DNA of 64,000 nucleotides from Bacillus sp. OV166 (GTDB taxonomy: Bacteria; Bacillota; Bacilli; Bacillales; Cytobacillaceae): NCBI RefSeq assembly GCF_900177675.1, contig NZ_FXWM01000001.1:3791001-3855000 (forward strand). Direction: 5' to 3'. The notes under the pieces were generated by a model. It did not search any database. It saw only the letters and a program-made list of their open reading frames with translations, and was not told the origin of the DNA. Below, piece after piece: positions 52,974 through 61,858 of this stretch. Numbering within the stretch: the first letter of the stretch is position 1; each line of letters starts with the position of its first letter. Both the position numbers and the translations under genes were made by a program.

Positions 52974-53055
52974 CTTGTAGCCCCTTTCATCTTTTCATCC
53001 GATGTATTTTGTCTTTTCAAGATAACAAATTGTCATCATTCAAACTAAAATAATA

Positions 53056-53100
53056 AAGCTATCCCAAAAATCAGTTTTGCGCTGACTTTTGGAATAGCTT
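53056..53100 (-). terminator. Terminator of the 480-residue permease gene
   Basis: Stem AAGCTATTCCAAAAGTCAG with its imperfect complement (17 of 19 pairs), then TATTATTTT on the minus strand. Confidence 0.75.
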
Positions 53101-53164
53101 CTTTATTTATTTGCGACCCCTAATTTCTATATCTAGTATACTTAAATACATTAAAACTGTTACT

Positions 53165-54607
53165 TTACCAAATGAAAACTGCCAGTATTGTTGCAATGGT
53201 AAGTCCGGTTATAACTGGGAAGAAGTTCTTTCTGGCCAGTTCTAACGGTGATACTTGTAGGAACCCGGCAACTGCAACAAGAGATGACCATGCAATCAGC
53301 GTACCTCCGCCGCTCCAAACCGCACCCATCTGCCCAATAGCTGCCAGAACGGAAGGATCGATATTACTTCCAGGTCCAATCGCTCCAGACAAAGCACCTG
53401 TTAACGGAAGCCCTGCAAACCCAGAACCATCTAACCCTGTAATGATTCCAACGATTAAGATACTAAATGCTGCTATAACTGGGCTATGTGGAATATAATT
53501 TTGACCTGCTTGGATCAAATCAAATAGAAAGCCTGGTTTGGCAGCATCTTCACCTAAGGAAAGGATTGACGCTGAAAAGTCTCCGCTTCCCATAAAGAAG
53601 TAGCCTGCAATCGGAATAACGGGTGCCATCGCCCTAAATGCGAACACAAAACCTTCGGTAATATGTTCACTAATTTTATCGAGTGCATGAATTCGGTTAA
53701 AAGCGATCGTCGCCAACACTAAGAGAATGGTTGCCACTCCTCCAATAAAAGCTGCGCCGTCGCCTCCCTCAAATCCAGCTCCACCGCCAATTTTTGTTTG
53801 GAACATAAAAATCATAACAGCAAGCATTGCTAAAGGCACAATAATCGCAAAGATTTTTCCCCATTTTTCTTTTACTTTAATAACTTCAGCAGTTTCTTCT
53901 ACTGTAGCAGCAAGTTCTTCGGTAACTTGAAAGAATGCCTTTTCCTCTTTATTAATCTCATTAACAGATCTTTTTGTAATCGCTTTTCGATGTGTGGCAT
54001 ACACAATCGCTAGAGAAGTTATTCCAGTAATGAGAGAAAGTATGAAGGCCTTATCTGATACTAAGGATTTATCAATTCCTGCGGCTTTCGCACTAAGCAT
54101 TGGGGCTACTTGCATAATATAGTCTGATGAAAGTGCCATACCTTGTCCTGAAATAACAATAACCATTGCTGAAGTCATGACTGGCAATCCTGCACTTACT
54201 GCTGCAGGCACTAACAAAGCACAAATTAACGGAACAGCTGGGGTTGGCCAAAAAAATAGTGAAATCACAAACGTAGTGACCATTAACACTAAATAAGAAA
54301 CGTGTCCGTTTACCATTATTTTTTGGATCGGCACGACCATCCTTTTATCTGACCCTAGATCCTTCAAGGAATTAAGGAGACCGATCATGATGGAAATGAT
54401 TAGGAAAATACTAAAAAGTTCCTTAGCGGCAACCAGGTTTGCATTAAAGACGGCTTGAAAACCGCCGATCACGCTCCCTTTATACACGGCAGCTACTAAA
54501 AAGGTTCCAACTATAAGAGGTAAGACAACACCTTTTCTAAAAAGCATGATAATAATAACGGCTACAGTGACTACTAGATAAACCCAATGAGCTGCTGTTA
54601 ATTCCAT
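53165..54607 (-). CDS. Ion-transporter-superfamily permease (480 aa)
   Basis: Membrane protein of 480 residues with about 12 helices and a charged cytoplasmic loop (about 205-245, EEKAFFQVTEELAATVEETAE region). FFWPTPAVPLICALLVPAAV and GLDGSGFAGLPLTGALSGA are conspicuous. It resembles gluconate/dicarboxylate-type symporters but I cannot name the substrate. GGAGGGG-type site precedes the ATG. An operator-like ATTGTATACCATG lies at 54828, and a cre-like site at 54963. Confidence 0.78.
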   Translation of the reverse strand: MELTAAHWVYLVVTVAVIIIMLFRKGVVLPLIVGTFLVAAVYKGSVIGGFQAVFNANLVAAKELFSIFLIISIMIGLLNSLKDLGSDKRMVVPIQKIMVNGHVSYLVLMVTTFVISLFFWPTPAVPLICALLVPAAVSAGLPVMTSAMVIVISGQGMALSSDYIMQVAPMLSAKAAGIDKSLVSDKAFILSLITGITSLAIVYATHRKAITKRSVNEINKEEKAFFQVTEELAATVEETAEVIKVKEKWGKIFAIIVPLAMLAVMIFMFQTKIGGGAGFEGGDGAAFIGGVATILLVLATIAFNRIHALDKISEHITEGFVFAFRAMAPVIPIAGYFFMGSGDFSASILSLGEDAAKPGFLFDLIQAGQNYIPHSPVIAAFSILIVGIITGLDGSGFAGLPLTGALSGAIGPGSNIDPSVLAAIGQMGAVWSGGGTLIAWSSLVAVAGFLQVSPLELARKNFFPVITGLTIATILAVFIW

Positions 54608-54827
54608 ATTTCCCCTCCGTTGTTTTAAAAAATTTTTAAAACGATTGATGCGAAAGATTTCTTTAATTATTGGAAAAAACCGTAGGTGAAGGAATACCAG
54701 TTATTAATGGCTCGTTACCATGGTGTATATCCTCTACTTCTGAATTTCTTTTCTTATTCCCTATAAAGATTACAATTGCTATTTTCAATAAAAGAATAAA
54801 TTCAAGAGATTACCTTGCATATTGTAG

Positions 54828-54840
54828 ATTGTATACCATG
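54828..54840. promoter_or_regulatory. GntR-type operator 8
   Basis: ATTGTATACCATG, 221 bases before the 480-residue permease start. Confidence 0.55.
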
Positions 54841-54962
54841 ATAATAAAAAAATATTTTCGTAATTTCTGATTACAACTAAATACTGAATTAAAATCAACC
54901 TTCCATACCACCATTTTTCGACTTCCTAAAGCAATCAATCTACCTAAAAATAAATTTGAATA

Positions 54963-54976
54963 TGAATGCGCTTACA
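54963..54976. promoter_or_regulatory. Candidate CcpA (cre) site
   Basis: TGAATGCGCTTACA; its complement TGTAAGCGCATTCA fits TGNAANCGNWNNCW. Carbon-catabolite control of the cluster would fit. Confidence 0.4.
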
Positions 54977-55192
54977 CGTTTTTTACTGGTTTTTAAGTAG
55001 TTTGATTATGAAGGAATAATCCAGATCATCCCCTTCTTTTTCACTATGTACACCTTGTTTTCTTAAGGTTGAAAATAATATACCATTATTTTTTAATCTT
55101 TGCAAATAATTTAGAAAATTTAGAAGTTTATATAAATTCATATGATTACTATTGCTTTTGTGGATCGAATCGGCTAAAATGTATAAAATCGA

Positions 55193-55210
55193 TGGTATAT
55201 GGTATACAAA
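55193..55210. promoter_or_regulatory. GntR-type operator 9
   Basis: TGGTATATGGTATACAAA: TGGTATA-N3-TATACAA, one mismatch from operator 1 symmetry, 72 bases before the nadX-like start. Confidence 0.7.
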
Positions 55211-55281
55211 TTACTTTTAATACATAGATTGGTAACTTTATAGTTCATAGCTATAAAAATTTTAATCCGAGGAGAATGAAA

Positions 55282-56088
55282 ATGCTTAGAGCAGGTATCA
55301 TTGGATATGGAACGCTTGGAAAGAGTATTAGCGAGTTAATTGAGTCAGGACATGCTGGTGATGTCGCCCTTCAAGCCCTTTTGGTTAGAACCCCACTTGG
55401 TCCTTTAGGCAACCCACCTAGTCAATGTACGGTAACTACTAATGAAGATGTTTTTTTTAACCAAGATTTAGATATCATTATTGAAGCAGCCGGTCATCAT
55501 GCCCTCCAACTATACGGTGAAAAAGCCCTTTCCTCAGGAAGTAATTTAGTCATCCTTTCTGTCGGTGCTTTAGCAAATATAGACTTTTATGAGTCCTTAC
55601 AGGCGGCCGCAACTAAATACAATAAACAAATGATAATACCCTCTGCAGCAATCGCTGGATTGGACCGAATCGCTGCTGGTGTATTGGGAGAAATTGATGA
55701 AATCACCCTTATAACAAGGAAGCCAACAAAAAGTTGGTATGGGACGATTGCGGAGGAGAAAGTAGATTTAGAAACAATTAAAGATCCTTTTTGTATTTTT
55801 AATGGCAATGCCAGAAACGCTGCAAAATTATTCCCTGAAAACGTGAATGTATCCGCAGCACTAAGTCTTGCCGGGATTGGATTCGAAGAAACGAAGGTTC
55901 AAGTTTATGTGGACCCAACGATTCAAATGAATACCCACACAATCACTGCGAAGGGCTTTTTTGGTCAAATGGAAATAACGATTCAAAACAAGCCTTTTAA
56001 GCAAAATCCTAAATCTAGTCCTATTGTGGCGATGAGTGTCGCAAAAGTTTTACAGAATCTAACCACCCCAGTCGTAATCGGACTTTAA
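55282..56088 (+). CDS. nadX: L-aspartate dehydrogenase-like enzyme
   Basis: NAD(P)-dependent oxidoreductase of 268 residues. AGIIGYGTLGKSISEL (3-18) is the nucleotide site. IIEAAGHHALQLYGEKAL, GAL-ANIDF, SAAIAGLDRIAAG and NVNVSAALSLAG (about 190-200) match aspartate dehydrogenases of the NadX type. Such enzymes turn aspartate to oxaloacetate plus ammonia, or iminoaspartate for NAD synthesis. No nadA/nadC is nearby, so a catabolic role is more likely here. The ATG at 55282 is chosen since GAGGAG then has normal spacing. Confidence 0.82.
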   Translation: MLRAGIIGYGTLGKSISELIESGHAGDVALQALLVRTPLGPLGNPPSQCTVTTNEDVFFNQDLDIIIEAAGHHALQLYGEKALSSGSNLVILSVGALANIDFYESLQAAATKYNKQMIIPSAAIAGLDRIAAGVLGEIDEITLITRKPTKSWYGTIAEEKVDLETIKDPFCIFNGNARNAAKLFPENVNVSAALSLAGIGFEETKVQVYVDPTIQMNTHTITAKGFFGQMEITIQNKPFKQNPKSSPIVAMSVAKVLQNLTTPVVIGL

Positions 56089-56108
56089 TTACTTGCAGAC
56101 AGAAATAG

Positions 56109-56138
56109 AAAAACTCCACCAGTGGATGGAGTTTTTTT
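56109..56138. terminator. Bidirectional terminator
   Basis: Short stem ACTCCA / TGGAGT flanked by A and T tracts, between convergent nadX-like and GntR genes. Confidence 0.75.
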
Positions 56139-56140
56139 AT

Positions 56141-56818
56141 TTATTTACTCTTTTTTACTTGATTAACAGCCTCAATATACGCTTTTCGAGAATTTTCAAT
56201 ATGAATCTTCGTCAAATACTCAGCCATTTCTATTTCCTGATTGATAATGGCTTCCATAATTCGTAAATGTTCTTCCATCGACTGCACCGGTCGGCCTGGA
56301 TTTTTATAACCTGTCTTGGCAAATGCCCGAATATAATCTGACAACCCACTTAGTATTTCATATAATTTTGAATTTTTTGCTGAACTGTATAATAGATGAT
56401 TCAATTCACCATGTAAATTAGAGAAATCATTATCATTCTTATCCTTTAAGCAGACTTCTACTTTTTTACAGTACTCGACAAACTTACTTTTGGTTTCATC
56501 GTCTAATTTTTGAGCAGCTAATTTTGCTGCCAAAACCTCAAGTGAGGAAAGAATCGTAAATACTTCAATAATTTCCTTATCTGAAATATCTGCAACTATA
56601 ACACCTTTTCTTGGAACGGTTTTTACAAACCCCTGCGATTCTAATCTAAACAACGCTTCACGGATAGGTGTTCGGCTGATATTCAACCGCTCTGCCAGTT
56701 CCCGTTCCACCAAACGATCACCCGTTTTAAATTCACCTTCTAAAATGAGATCTTTAATGTGAATAAAGACCCTTTCGCGTAAAGACAATAGATCTTCCTC
56801 TGCCCAATTATTCCCCAC
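56141..56818 (-). CDS. GntR-family FCD transcription regulator (paralogue 2)
   Basis: Regulator of 225 residues, clearly paralogous to 43536-44237: the 27 residues from ISRTPIREALFRL through VPRKGV are identical, and the FCD domain retains SLEVLAAKLAA, LHGELNHLLYS and EEHLRIMEAI. The start is GTG 56818 after GAGGGAG. A GGTATAC-N4-GTACC site directly upstream suggests autoregulation. Its FCD ligand pocket differs more than the HTH, so the two proteins probably answer different metabolites at the same operators. Confidence 0.9.
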   Translation of the reverse strand: MGNNWAEEDLLSLRERVFIHIKDLILEGEFKTGDRLVERELAERLNISRTPIREALFRLESQGFVKTVPRKGVIVADISDKEIIEVFTILSSLEVLAAKLAAQKLDDETKSKFVEYCKKVEVCLKDKNDNDFSNLHGELNHLLYSSAKNSKLYEILSGLSDYIRAFAKTGYKNPGRPVQSMEEHLRIMEAIINQEIEMAEYLTKIHIENSRKAYIEAVNQVKKSK

Positions 56819-56834
56819 GGTTTCTCCCTCTTTC

Positions 56835-56854
56835 TAGGTATACATTGTACCAAT
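56835..56854. promoter_or_regulatory. GntR-type operator 10
   Basis: TAGGTATACATTGTACCAAT, 17-36 bases upstream of the GntR paralogue 2 start. Confidence 0.6.
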
Positions 56855-56930
56855 TATAACTTACTCTAATTGTAAACATCAAATACTATGGTTGAATTTA
56901 CCATGGGAGTGGGAAATAATTTTAAATTTT

Positions 56931-57551
56931 TCATCTTTGGATAGTTTCAATAAGTCTTTTGAGAGTTGAGGGTTCCCCTAAGACTGCTTGCGTAATAATC
57001 TTTGCCATAACTTCGGCCAACTTCACGACAGTGAATAATCTCGTATTATTTAAGGATTGCGCAGGTGCTAATGAATCCAGGTAATTAACCACAGCTTTCA
57101 TATGGTATTCACCTACACTAGGTAAAGATTTATTAACCGCCATGCCTGGTACTAAAGAACCTTTTTTTAAAAAAATAAACCCAATTTGTCGTTCATCCCC
57201 CAAACAAGCATCAATACCCAAGATAAATGGTTGATTATGTTTTTGATAAATGTCCTTGAGAATTTTCTTTATATTTAAGGCATGAACTGGTTTTTCTAAG
57301 GTTCCATATACCGGAAAAGGAATGTCTGCTTCTGTTAACATCGTCCCGACAATCGGTCCTAGTGAGTCTCCTGTGGAACGGTCTGAACCCACACACAAAA
57401 TTATGACTTCCCTCGAGGTACTACTAAGGACTTCTTTGAGTTTAGTGACAATATCAATTAGCTCGGTTCCCTCTGTAGTCTCTTTAACGGAAACATAGCA
57501 TGACCTTTCTGCCTTCTCAGTCGTCTTTTTCTTGCCGTCAAAAGGCCACAT
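56931..57551 (-). CDS. yyaC: Spore protease YyaC family protein
   Basis: Protein of 206 residues with the HybD/GPR-like protease fold. IILCVGSDRSTGDSLGPIVGTML (about 55-77) and FILGIDACLGD match YyaC. MAVNKSLPSVGEYHMKAVVNY is also typical. YyaC-type proteins are sporulation-associated, consistent with a spore former. Start 57551 is preferred over 57557 and 57572 because AGAGGG lies 9 bases before it. Unrelated in function to the metabolic neighbours. Confidence 0.87.
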   Translation of the reverse strand: MWPFDGKKKTTEKAERSCYVSVKETTEGTELIDIVTKLKEVLSSTSREVIILCVGSDRSTGDSLGPIVGTMLTEADIPFPVYGTLEKPVHALNIKKILKDIYQKHNQPFILGIDACLGDERQIGFIFLKKGSLVPGMAVNKSLPSVGEYHMKAVVNYLDSLAPAQSLNNTRLFTVVKLAEVMAKIITQAVLGEPSTLKRLIETIQR

Positions 57552-57688
57552 AAACATCAACCCTCTTCTCAAGTTGTATTTTATACACGTTTGCTTTTAT
57601 TTTATGATACCTAAAGTAAAACCTGCCATAATCCTGCTAATAAAAATCTCATAAAAGAACTCTAGAGTTCACAATTTTGTAACAAAAC

Positions 57689-57740
57689 AGTACCTGACCC
57701 TCGCTATTGTACAACTTTAAAGCAGTGGGAGTCAGGCACT
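57689..57740. repeat. Dispersed repeat, copy B
   Basis: An imperfect palindrome: GTACCTGACCCTCGCT at the left and GGGAGTCAGGCAC at the right, around TACAACTTTAAA. 26 of its first 32 bases match copy A at 42726. Confidence 0.65.
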
Positions 57741-58657
57741 TTATATACTTTCAATTAAGTTAATTCGATGATAAAGTTCTTTATTTATTGGAGTTGAGAT
57801 CCCATATTTATCTGCCAATTTTAGGACGGTTCCGGAGAACAGCTCCACCTCACTTGGACGTCTGGCTTCGACATCTTGAGCCATGGATGGTTTTCCGTCT
57901 GGACTTAAGGTTGTAATACACGTAACCAATAGTCTAAATCTGCTTCGGTTAAGTGGATGCCTGCTCTTTCAGATAGCGTGATTACCTCTCTCATCGCAGC
58001 AATCATCATCTCTCTTGCTTCTCCTTCTCGTTGAATCTCACCATAGTTGCTCTGAAAGACAGCTACGGTTTGATTGACTCCGACATTTAACATAAACTTT
58101 CCCCATTGTCTCTTAACCATATTGGTATCGACCTCATAGGGAACTGCCATTTTTTCAAAAAAAGCCGCGACACTGTTAACATTTTCGGAAATGAATCCTG
58201 GTTCTTGTTCACCAAAGCAAAGCATTCCCATATGGTCGTATCTGAGTTGATTCCCCTCTTTAACGGCATCCATTCCTTGGGCAACACAATATAAAATTTT
58301 CTCATGCCCATATGCCTGGCCTATGACAGCCTCACTGGAAATCCCATTTAAAGCCGATAAAATGATCGTCTGGTCACCCATATGATTCTTTACTGCTTGA
58401 ATCGCATCCTTTAAACCATTATATTTCACTGTGAAAATGAGCAAATCAGCTGGCTCGCATCTTTCATCAGGTGTCAGATAAGTGAAATCGCAGCGTTCTC
58501 CGTTACAATAGACGTGTTCATTTTTATATTTGGTTATTCGGTCCCGGTCGGCAATAATTCGTAAATCTGCTTTTGGCATTTTCTTTGATAAATGATGTCC
58601 AAAAAGTATTCCTAATGCACCTAAACCAATGATCGATACCTTTTTTATCTCTATCAC
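57741..58657 (-). pseudogene. panE: 2-dehydropantoate 2-reductase-like gene with a frameshift
   Basis: Rossmann-fold reductase. From GTG 58657 the frame reads VSIIGLGALGILFGHHLSKK, ILSALNGISSEA, RQWGKFMLNVGVNQTVA and DYWLRVLQP before a premature TAA at 57905. The expected continuation, LSPDGKPSMAQDVEA and RRPSEVELFSG, and the C-terminus (ISTPINKELYHRI) are in the next frame and end at 57741. The two halves together match the length of PanE/ApbA. A one-base change near 57905-57915 breaks it. It may be a true mutation or an assembly error. Function would be ketopantoate or related 2-oxoacid reduction. Confidence 0.8.
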
Positions 58658-58784
58658 ACATTTCATTCCTTCCATATTGAAAAAGTGCTTTATGCGAATT
58701 TTGTATTTTGATTTCGCAACTAAATAGTATGTAAACAGGCTTTCACAAATCTATTTTACTACTTGTATTTTATTAATGAAATAT

Positions 58785-58820
58785 AAAAACTCTGTTGAAA
58801 TAGATTCCAACAGAGTTTTT
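58785..58820 (-). terminator. Terminator of the PiT-family permease gene
   Basis: 13-bp stem AAAAACTCTGTTG / CAACAGAGTTTTT with a 10-nt loop. Confidence 0.85.
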
Positions 58821-58839
58821 AACGAGCACATTCTATTAT

Positions 58840-59922
58840 TTATATTCCGCCCCCATCATCATGGATGGTACTGTTTTCCTTGCGAATAGTCGCTGAAAGG
58901 CTGATCACACCCACGGTTGCGATCAATGTACTTACAATGATAATAATATTATAAATATTAATCTTAACTAAGAGATTAATCAGGATATAAGAAATAACAA
59001 GCGAAGCTAAAGGTGAGATTAGCCAGACTTTTAGAATCCTTTGAATGACTGATTTTTGCCAAATACCAAACCCCTTTTGTGAGGCACCCACACCTAATAT
59101 TCCACAGGTGGTTACTTGGGTGAGAGGAATTGGCAAACCAAACAGTGATGCGACAATAACGAGGGTTCCTCCTGTAAAGGAAACCGCACTCCCTTCTAGC
59201 AAGGAAAGTCTGGTGATTTTCTTCCCATTCGTTTCAAGCACCTTGCTCCCAAGTAAAATCGCTCCGATTGAAACGAATAAACCACCGATCAAGATTCCTT
59301 TACTCGTGGAAATCATCCCAGCCCCTACCAGCGGTCCAACGGCATTTGCTACATTATTCATCCCAGCTGAAAAGGCCTCTAAACAGCCCCCTATGACAAG
59401 TAATACCGCCAGCCATTTTTTCCATCTTCCATTCCTAGTTAAACCGACCCAACGCTTTTCAGCAGCGGATATCAACTTTCCAAGTCCAAAGGTAATGAGA
59501 AATGAGACGATTGGAACTAACACCCAGAAGAAAACAATCACCAAAAGATTATTTATGTATAAACTTTTAAAAGCGATCCCAGCACCTACAATCGATCCAA
59601 CGGTAACCTCACTTGTCGATAAAGGGATTCCTAACATATTTGCAATAAACAATGTCAACGTAGCTCCTGCAAGGATAAGGACGACTAATTTAATCGTTAG
59701 GAGATTGGAAGGAATAATTCCCTCGCCAATCGTTTTCACAACCTCTCCACCACCAAGTACAGCACCTAGAAAAGCTGCTAATGCAACCAAAATCATGGCC
59801 AAGCGCTTACTCTTTATGGCATCTGCACCATAGGCCGATCCCATCGATGCTGCCGTCCCACTTGCTCCAATATTCATCGCAAAGAAAAAAGCAATAATAA
59901 AAGCAATAGACGTCCAAACCAT
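58840..59922 (-). CDS. cysP: PiT-family anion permease, CysP (sulfate permease)-like
   Basis: Membrane protein of 360 residues with about 10-11 helices. Duplicated PiT halves start with FAMNIGASGTAASMGSAYG (about 14-32) and SAGMNNVANAVGPLVGAG (about 185-202); GIPLSTSEVTVGSIVGAG is present. The first half has GASGTAA instead of the GANDVAN of phosphate carriers, like B. subtilis CysP, a PiT-family sulfate permease. Sulfate is thus more likely than phosphate, and cysJI in the window could use it, but cysJI is 36 kb away. Confidence 0.75.
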   Translation of the reverse strand: MVWTSIAFIIAFFFAMNIGASGTAASMGSAYGADAIKSKRLAMILVALAAFLGAVLGGGEVVKTIGEGIIPSNLLTIKLVVLILAGATLTLFIANMLGIPLSTSEVTVGSIVGAGIAFKSLYINNLLVIVFFWVLVPIVSFLITFGLGKLISAAEKRWVGLTRNGRWKKWLAVLLVIGGCLEAFSAGMNNVANAVGPLVGAGMISTSKGILIGGLFVSIGAILLGSKVLETNGKKITRLSLLEGSAVSFTGGTLVIVASLFGLPIPLTQVTTCGILGVGASQKGFGIWQKSVIQRILKVWLISPLASLVISYILINLLVKINIYNIIIIVSTLIATVGVISLSATIRKENSTIHDDGGGI

Positions 59923-60130
59923 GTATAATCTCTCCTTATGTACTCAATCTATTAAACTGGTAAACACGCAACTAATTTTATACTCCCAATTCATACTATT
60001 CAGGTAGGAATAATTTATTATTTTGTTTATTATACATTCCCAAACCACATTAATCAATCAATAATTTCAGATGTCTTTAAATTTTCAAAAAATAACTTTT
60101 TACTATTTTTAAAACCCATTTTTTGAAAAT

Positions 60131-60159
60131 AAAAAAAGAGTCCGAAGACTCTTTTTTTT
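60131..60159 (-). terminator. Terminator of the Baeyer-Villiger monooxygenase gene
   Basis: Stem AAAAGAGTC / GACTCTTTT with a TTCG loop, then T-rich, 26 nt past the stop. Confidence 0.9.
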
Positions 60160-60184
60160 GTAGTAATTTGGATTCATACATCCA

Positions 60185-61828
60185 CTAATGTAATGCTGTC
60201 TTAGTTGAACTCTTTAATGAAAATCCCTCGTACCACTTAGCAGCGATTTCGGTACACTTTTGGCGATAGGCGCCGACTCCGCCTACATAAATGAGGAAGC
60301 CACGTGGCTTGCCTGGGATATTTGCCCCTGTGTACCATGAGTCAGTTTTAGTATAAAGCGTGGATTCGGCTACTTCTCTGCAATGGGTACTCCAAGCTTC
60401 TTCCGCCTCAACAGTCGCCTCAATCGTTTCCACACCATTCTTATTCATATGCTCAATACAATCCGCAATCCATTCCACATGCTGTTCAATGGAGACAGGC
60501 ATATTATTCAGCACAGAAGGACTTTCAGGACCAGTAATCATAAACATGTTCGGAAAACCAACATTTGCAATCCCTAGGTAGGTCCTCGTCTGTGCTCCCC
60601 CAGCCCATTTCTCTTTCAGTGACACCCCGTTTTTACCCCGAATATCTATCTTCAATAAAGGCCCAGTCATTCCGTCGTATCCTGTGGCAAAAACAATCGC
60701 GTCCAGTTCATATTCCGCTTCCGTGGTCCGGATCCCTTTTAGAGTAATTTCCTCAATCGGTGCTTTCTTCACGTCTACCAAGGTGACGTTTTCACGGTTA
60801 TACGTTTCGTAATAATTCGTGTCAATGATTGGCCGTTTGGTACCATAAAAATAACTTGGTAAAAGCTTTTCGGCCACCTCAGGGTCACCTACAATCTTAC
60901 GGATCTTGGAGCGGATAAATTCGGCAGCCGTTTCGTTGGCTGCATCATTAATAAGCAGGTCATAATAGGCAGTAAAAATGCCTAATCCACCCTTCTCCCA
61001 TGCCTCCTCGTATACACGCTCTCGCTCTTCAGGTGTAACCTCCAGCGCTGACTTAGTAGGTGGTTCCACTGGCTGGCCCCCCTGGGATTCACGCATTTGT
61101 CGTTTTATCTCGCTGAAATTTTCTTTAGCCTGCCGGATATACTCCGGGTCGTACGGATGATTTCTCGCTGGGGCACAATACTGTGGAGTTCGTTGGAAAA
61201 CGGTAAGGTGTTCGGCCTCTTGAGCGATGACTGGGATGGCTTGGACGCCAGTTGAACCAGTGCCAATAATGCCGACTCGCATACCCTTGAAATCTACCTT
61301 TTCGTGCGGCCAATGTCCAGTGTGATACCACTCGCCCTTGAAATTATTGATCCCGTTAAAGTTTGGTACATTGGCAGCAGAAAGGCAGCCTACTCCTGTG
61401 ATGAAGTATTTCGCTGATACACTAGTTCCATCGTTCAAATGGATCATCCATCTATTATTCTCTTCATTATAATGGGCAGCCAAAATACGAGTCTGAAACT
61501 GGATGTCACGACGGAGATCAAACTTGGTTGCTACAAAATTTAGGTAACTTAGTATTTCCGGCTGCTCAGGATATCGAGAGGTCCAGGTCCATTCCCTATA
61601 GAGTTCTTCTGAAAAAGTGTAGTTATAATAGATGCTTTCCGAGTCACAGCGTGCTCCGGGATACCGGTTCCAATACCATGTACCGCCAACACCATCACCC
61701 GCCTCGAAAACACGGGTAGAGAAACCAGCTTCACGTAAGCGATGAAGCGTATACAATCCCGAAAACCCTGCCCCAATAACAACAGCGTCGTAGTTGGCAA
61801 CTTGATTTGACTGTTTAGTAGATTTCAA
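60185..61828 (-). CDS. Baeyer-Villiger-type flavin monooxygenase
   Basis: FAD/NADPH enzyme of 547 residues that inserts oxygen next to a ketone. Fingerprints: FAD site GAGFSGL (19-25), GVGGTWYWNRYPGARCD (46-62), the BVMO motif FKGEWYHTGHWP (163-174) and NADPH site GTGSTG (189-194). DAIVFATGYD is also typical. The length and style resemble cyclohexanone- or phenylacetone-type enzymes. TTG 61828 is chosen because GGGAGG precedes it; a longer frame starts at 61846. Adjacent to an esterase gene 31 bp upstream in the same operon: ketone to ester, then hydrolysis. Confidence 0.93.
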   Translation of the reverse strand: MKSTKQSNQVANYDAVVIGAGFSGLYTLHRLREAGFSTRVFEAGDGVGGTWYWNRYPGARCDSESIYYNYTFSEELYREWTWTSRYPEQPEILSYLNFVATKFDLRRDIQFQTRILAAHYNEENNRWMIHLNDGTSVSAKYFITGVGCLSAANVPNFNGINNFKGEWYHTGHWPHEKVDFKGMRVGIIGTGSTGVQAIPVIAQEAEHLTVFQRTPQYCAPARNHPYDPEYIRQAKENFSEIKRQMRESQGGQPVEPPTKSALEVTPEERERVYEEAWEKGGLGIFTAYYDLLINDAANETAAEFIRSKIRKIVGDPEVAEKLLPSYFYGTKRPIIDTNYYETYNRENVTLVDVKKAPIEEITLKGIRTTEAEYELDAIVFATGYDGMTGPLLKIDIRGKNGVSLKEKWAGGAQTRTYLGIANVGFPNMFMITGPESPSVLNNMPVSIEQHVEWIADCIEHMNKNGVETIEATVEAEEAWSTHCREVAESTLYTKTDSWYTGANIPGKPRGFLIYVGGVGAYRQKCTEIAAKWYEGFSLKSSTKTALH

Positions 61829-61858
61829 AATTCCTACCTCCCGCATCTAATATTATCG

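Larger units (their letters stand above)
54608..55281. other. Divergent promoter region of the 480-aa permease and nadX-like gene
   Basis: 674 bases. It holds operator-like sites at 54828-54840, 55078-55087 and 55193-55210 and a cre-like TGAATGCGCTTACA at 54963. A leftward open stretch ending at 54663 encodes about 48 residues with one membrane helix, but has no start codon with a ribosome site, so I do not call it a gene. Confidence 0.5.

Noticed and set aside
54663..54810. Small membrane-peptide ORF upstream of the 480-residue permease
   Set aside because: The frame is open for about 48 codons with one hydrophobic helix, but I find no start codon with a ribosome site.
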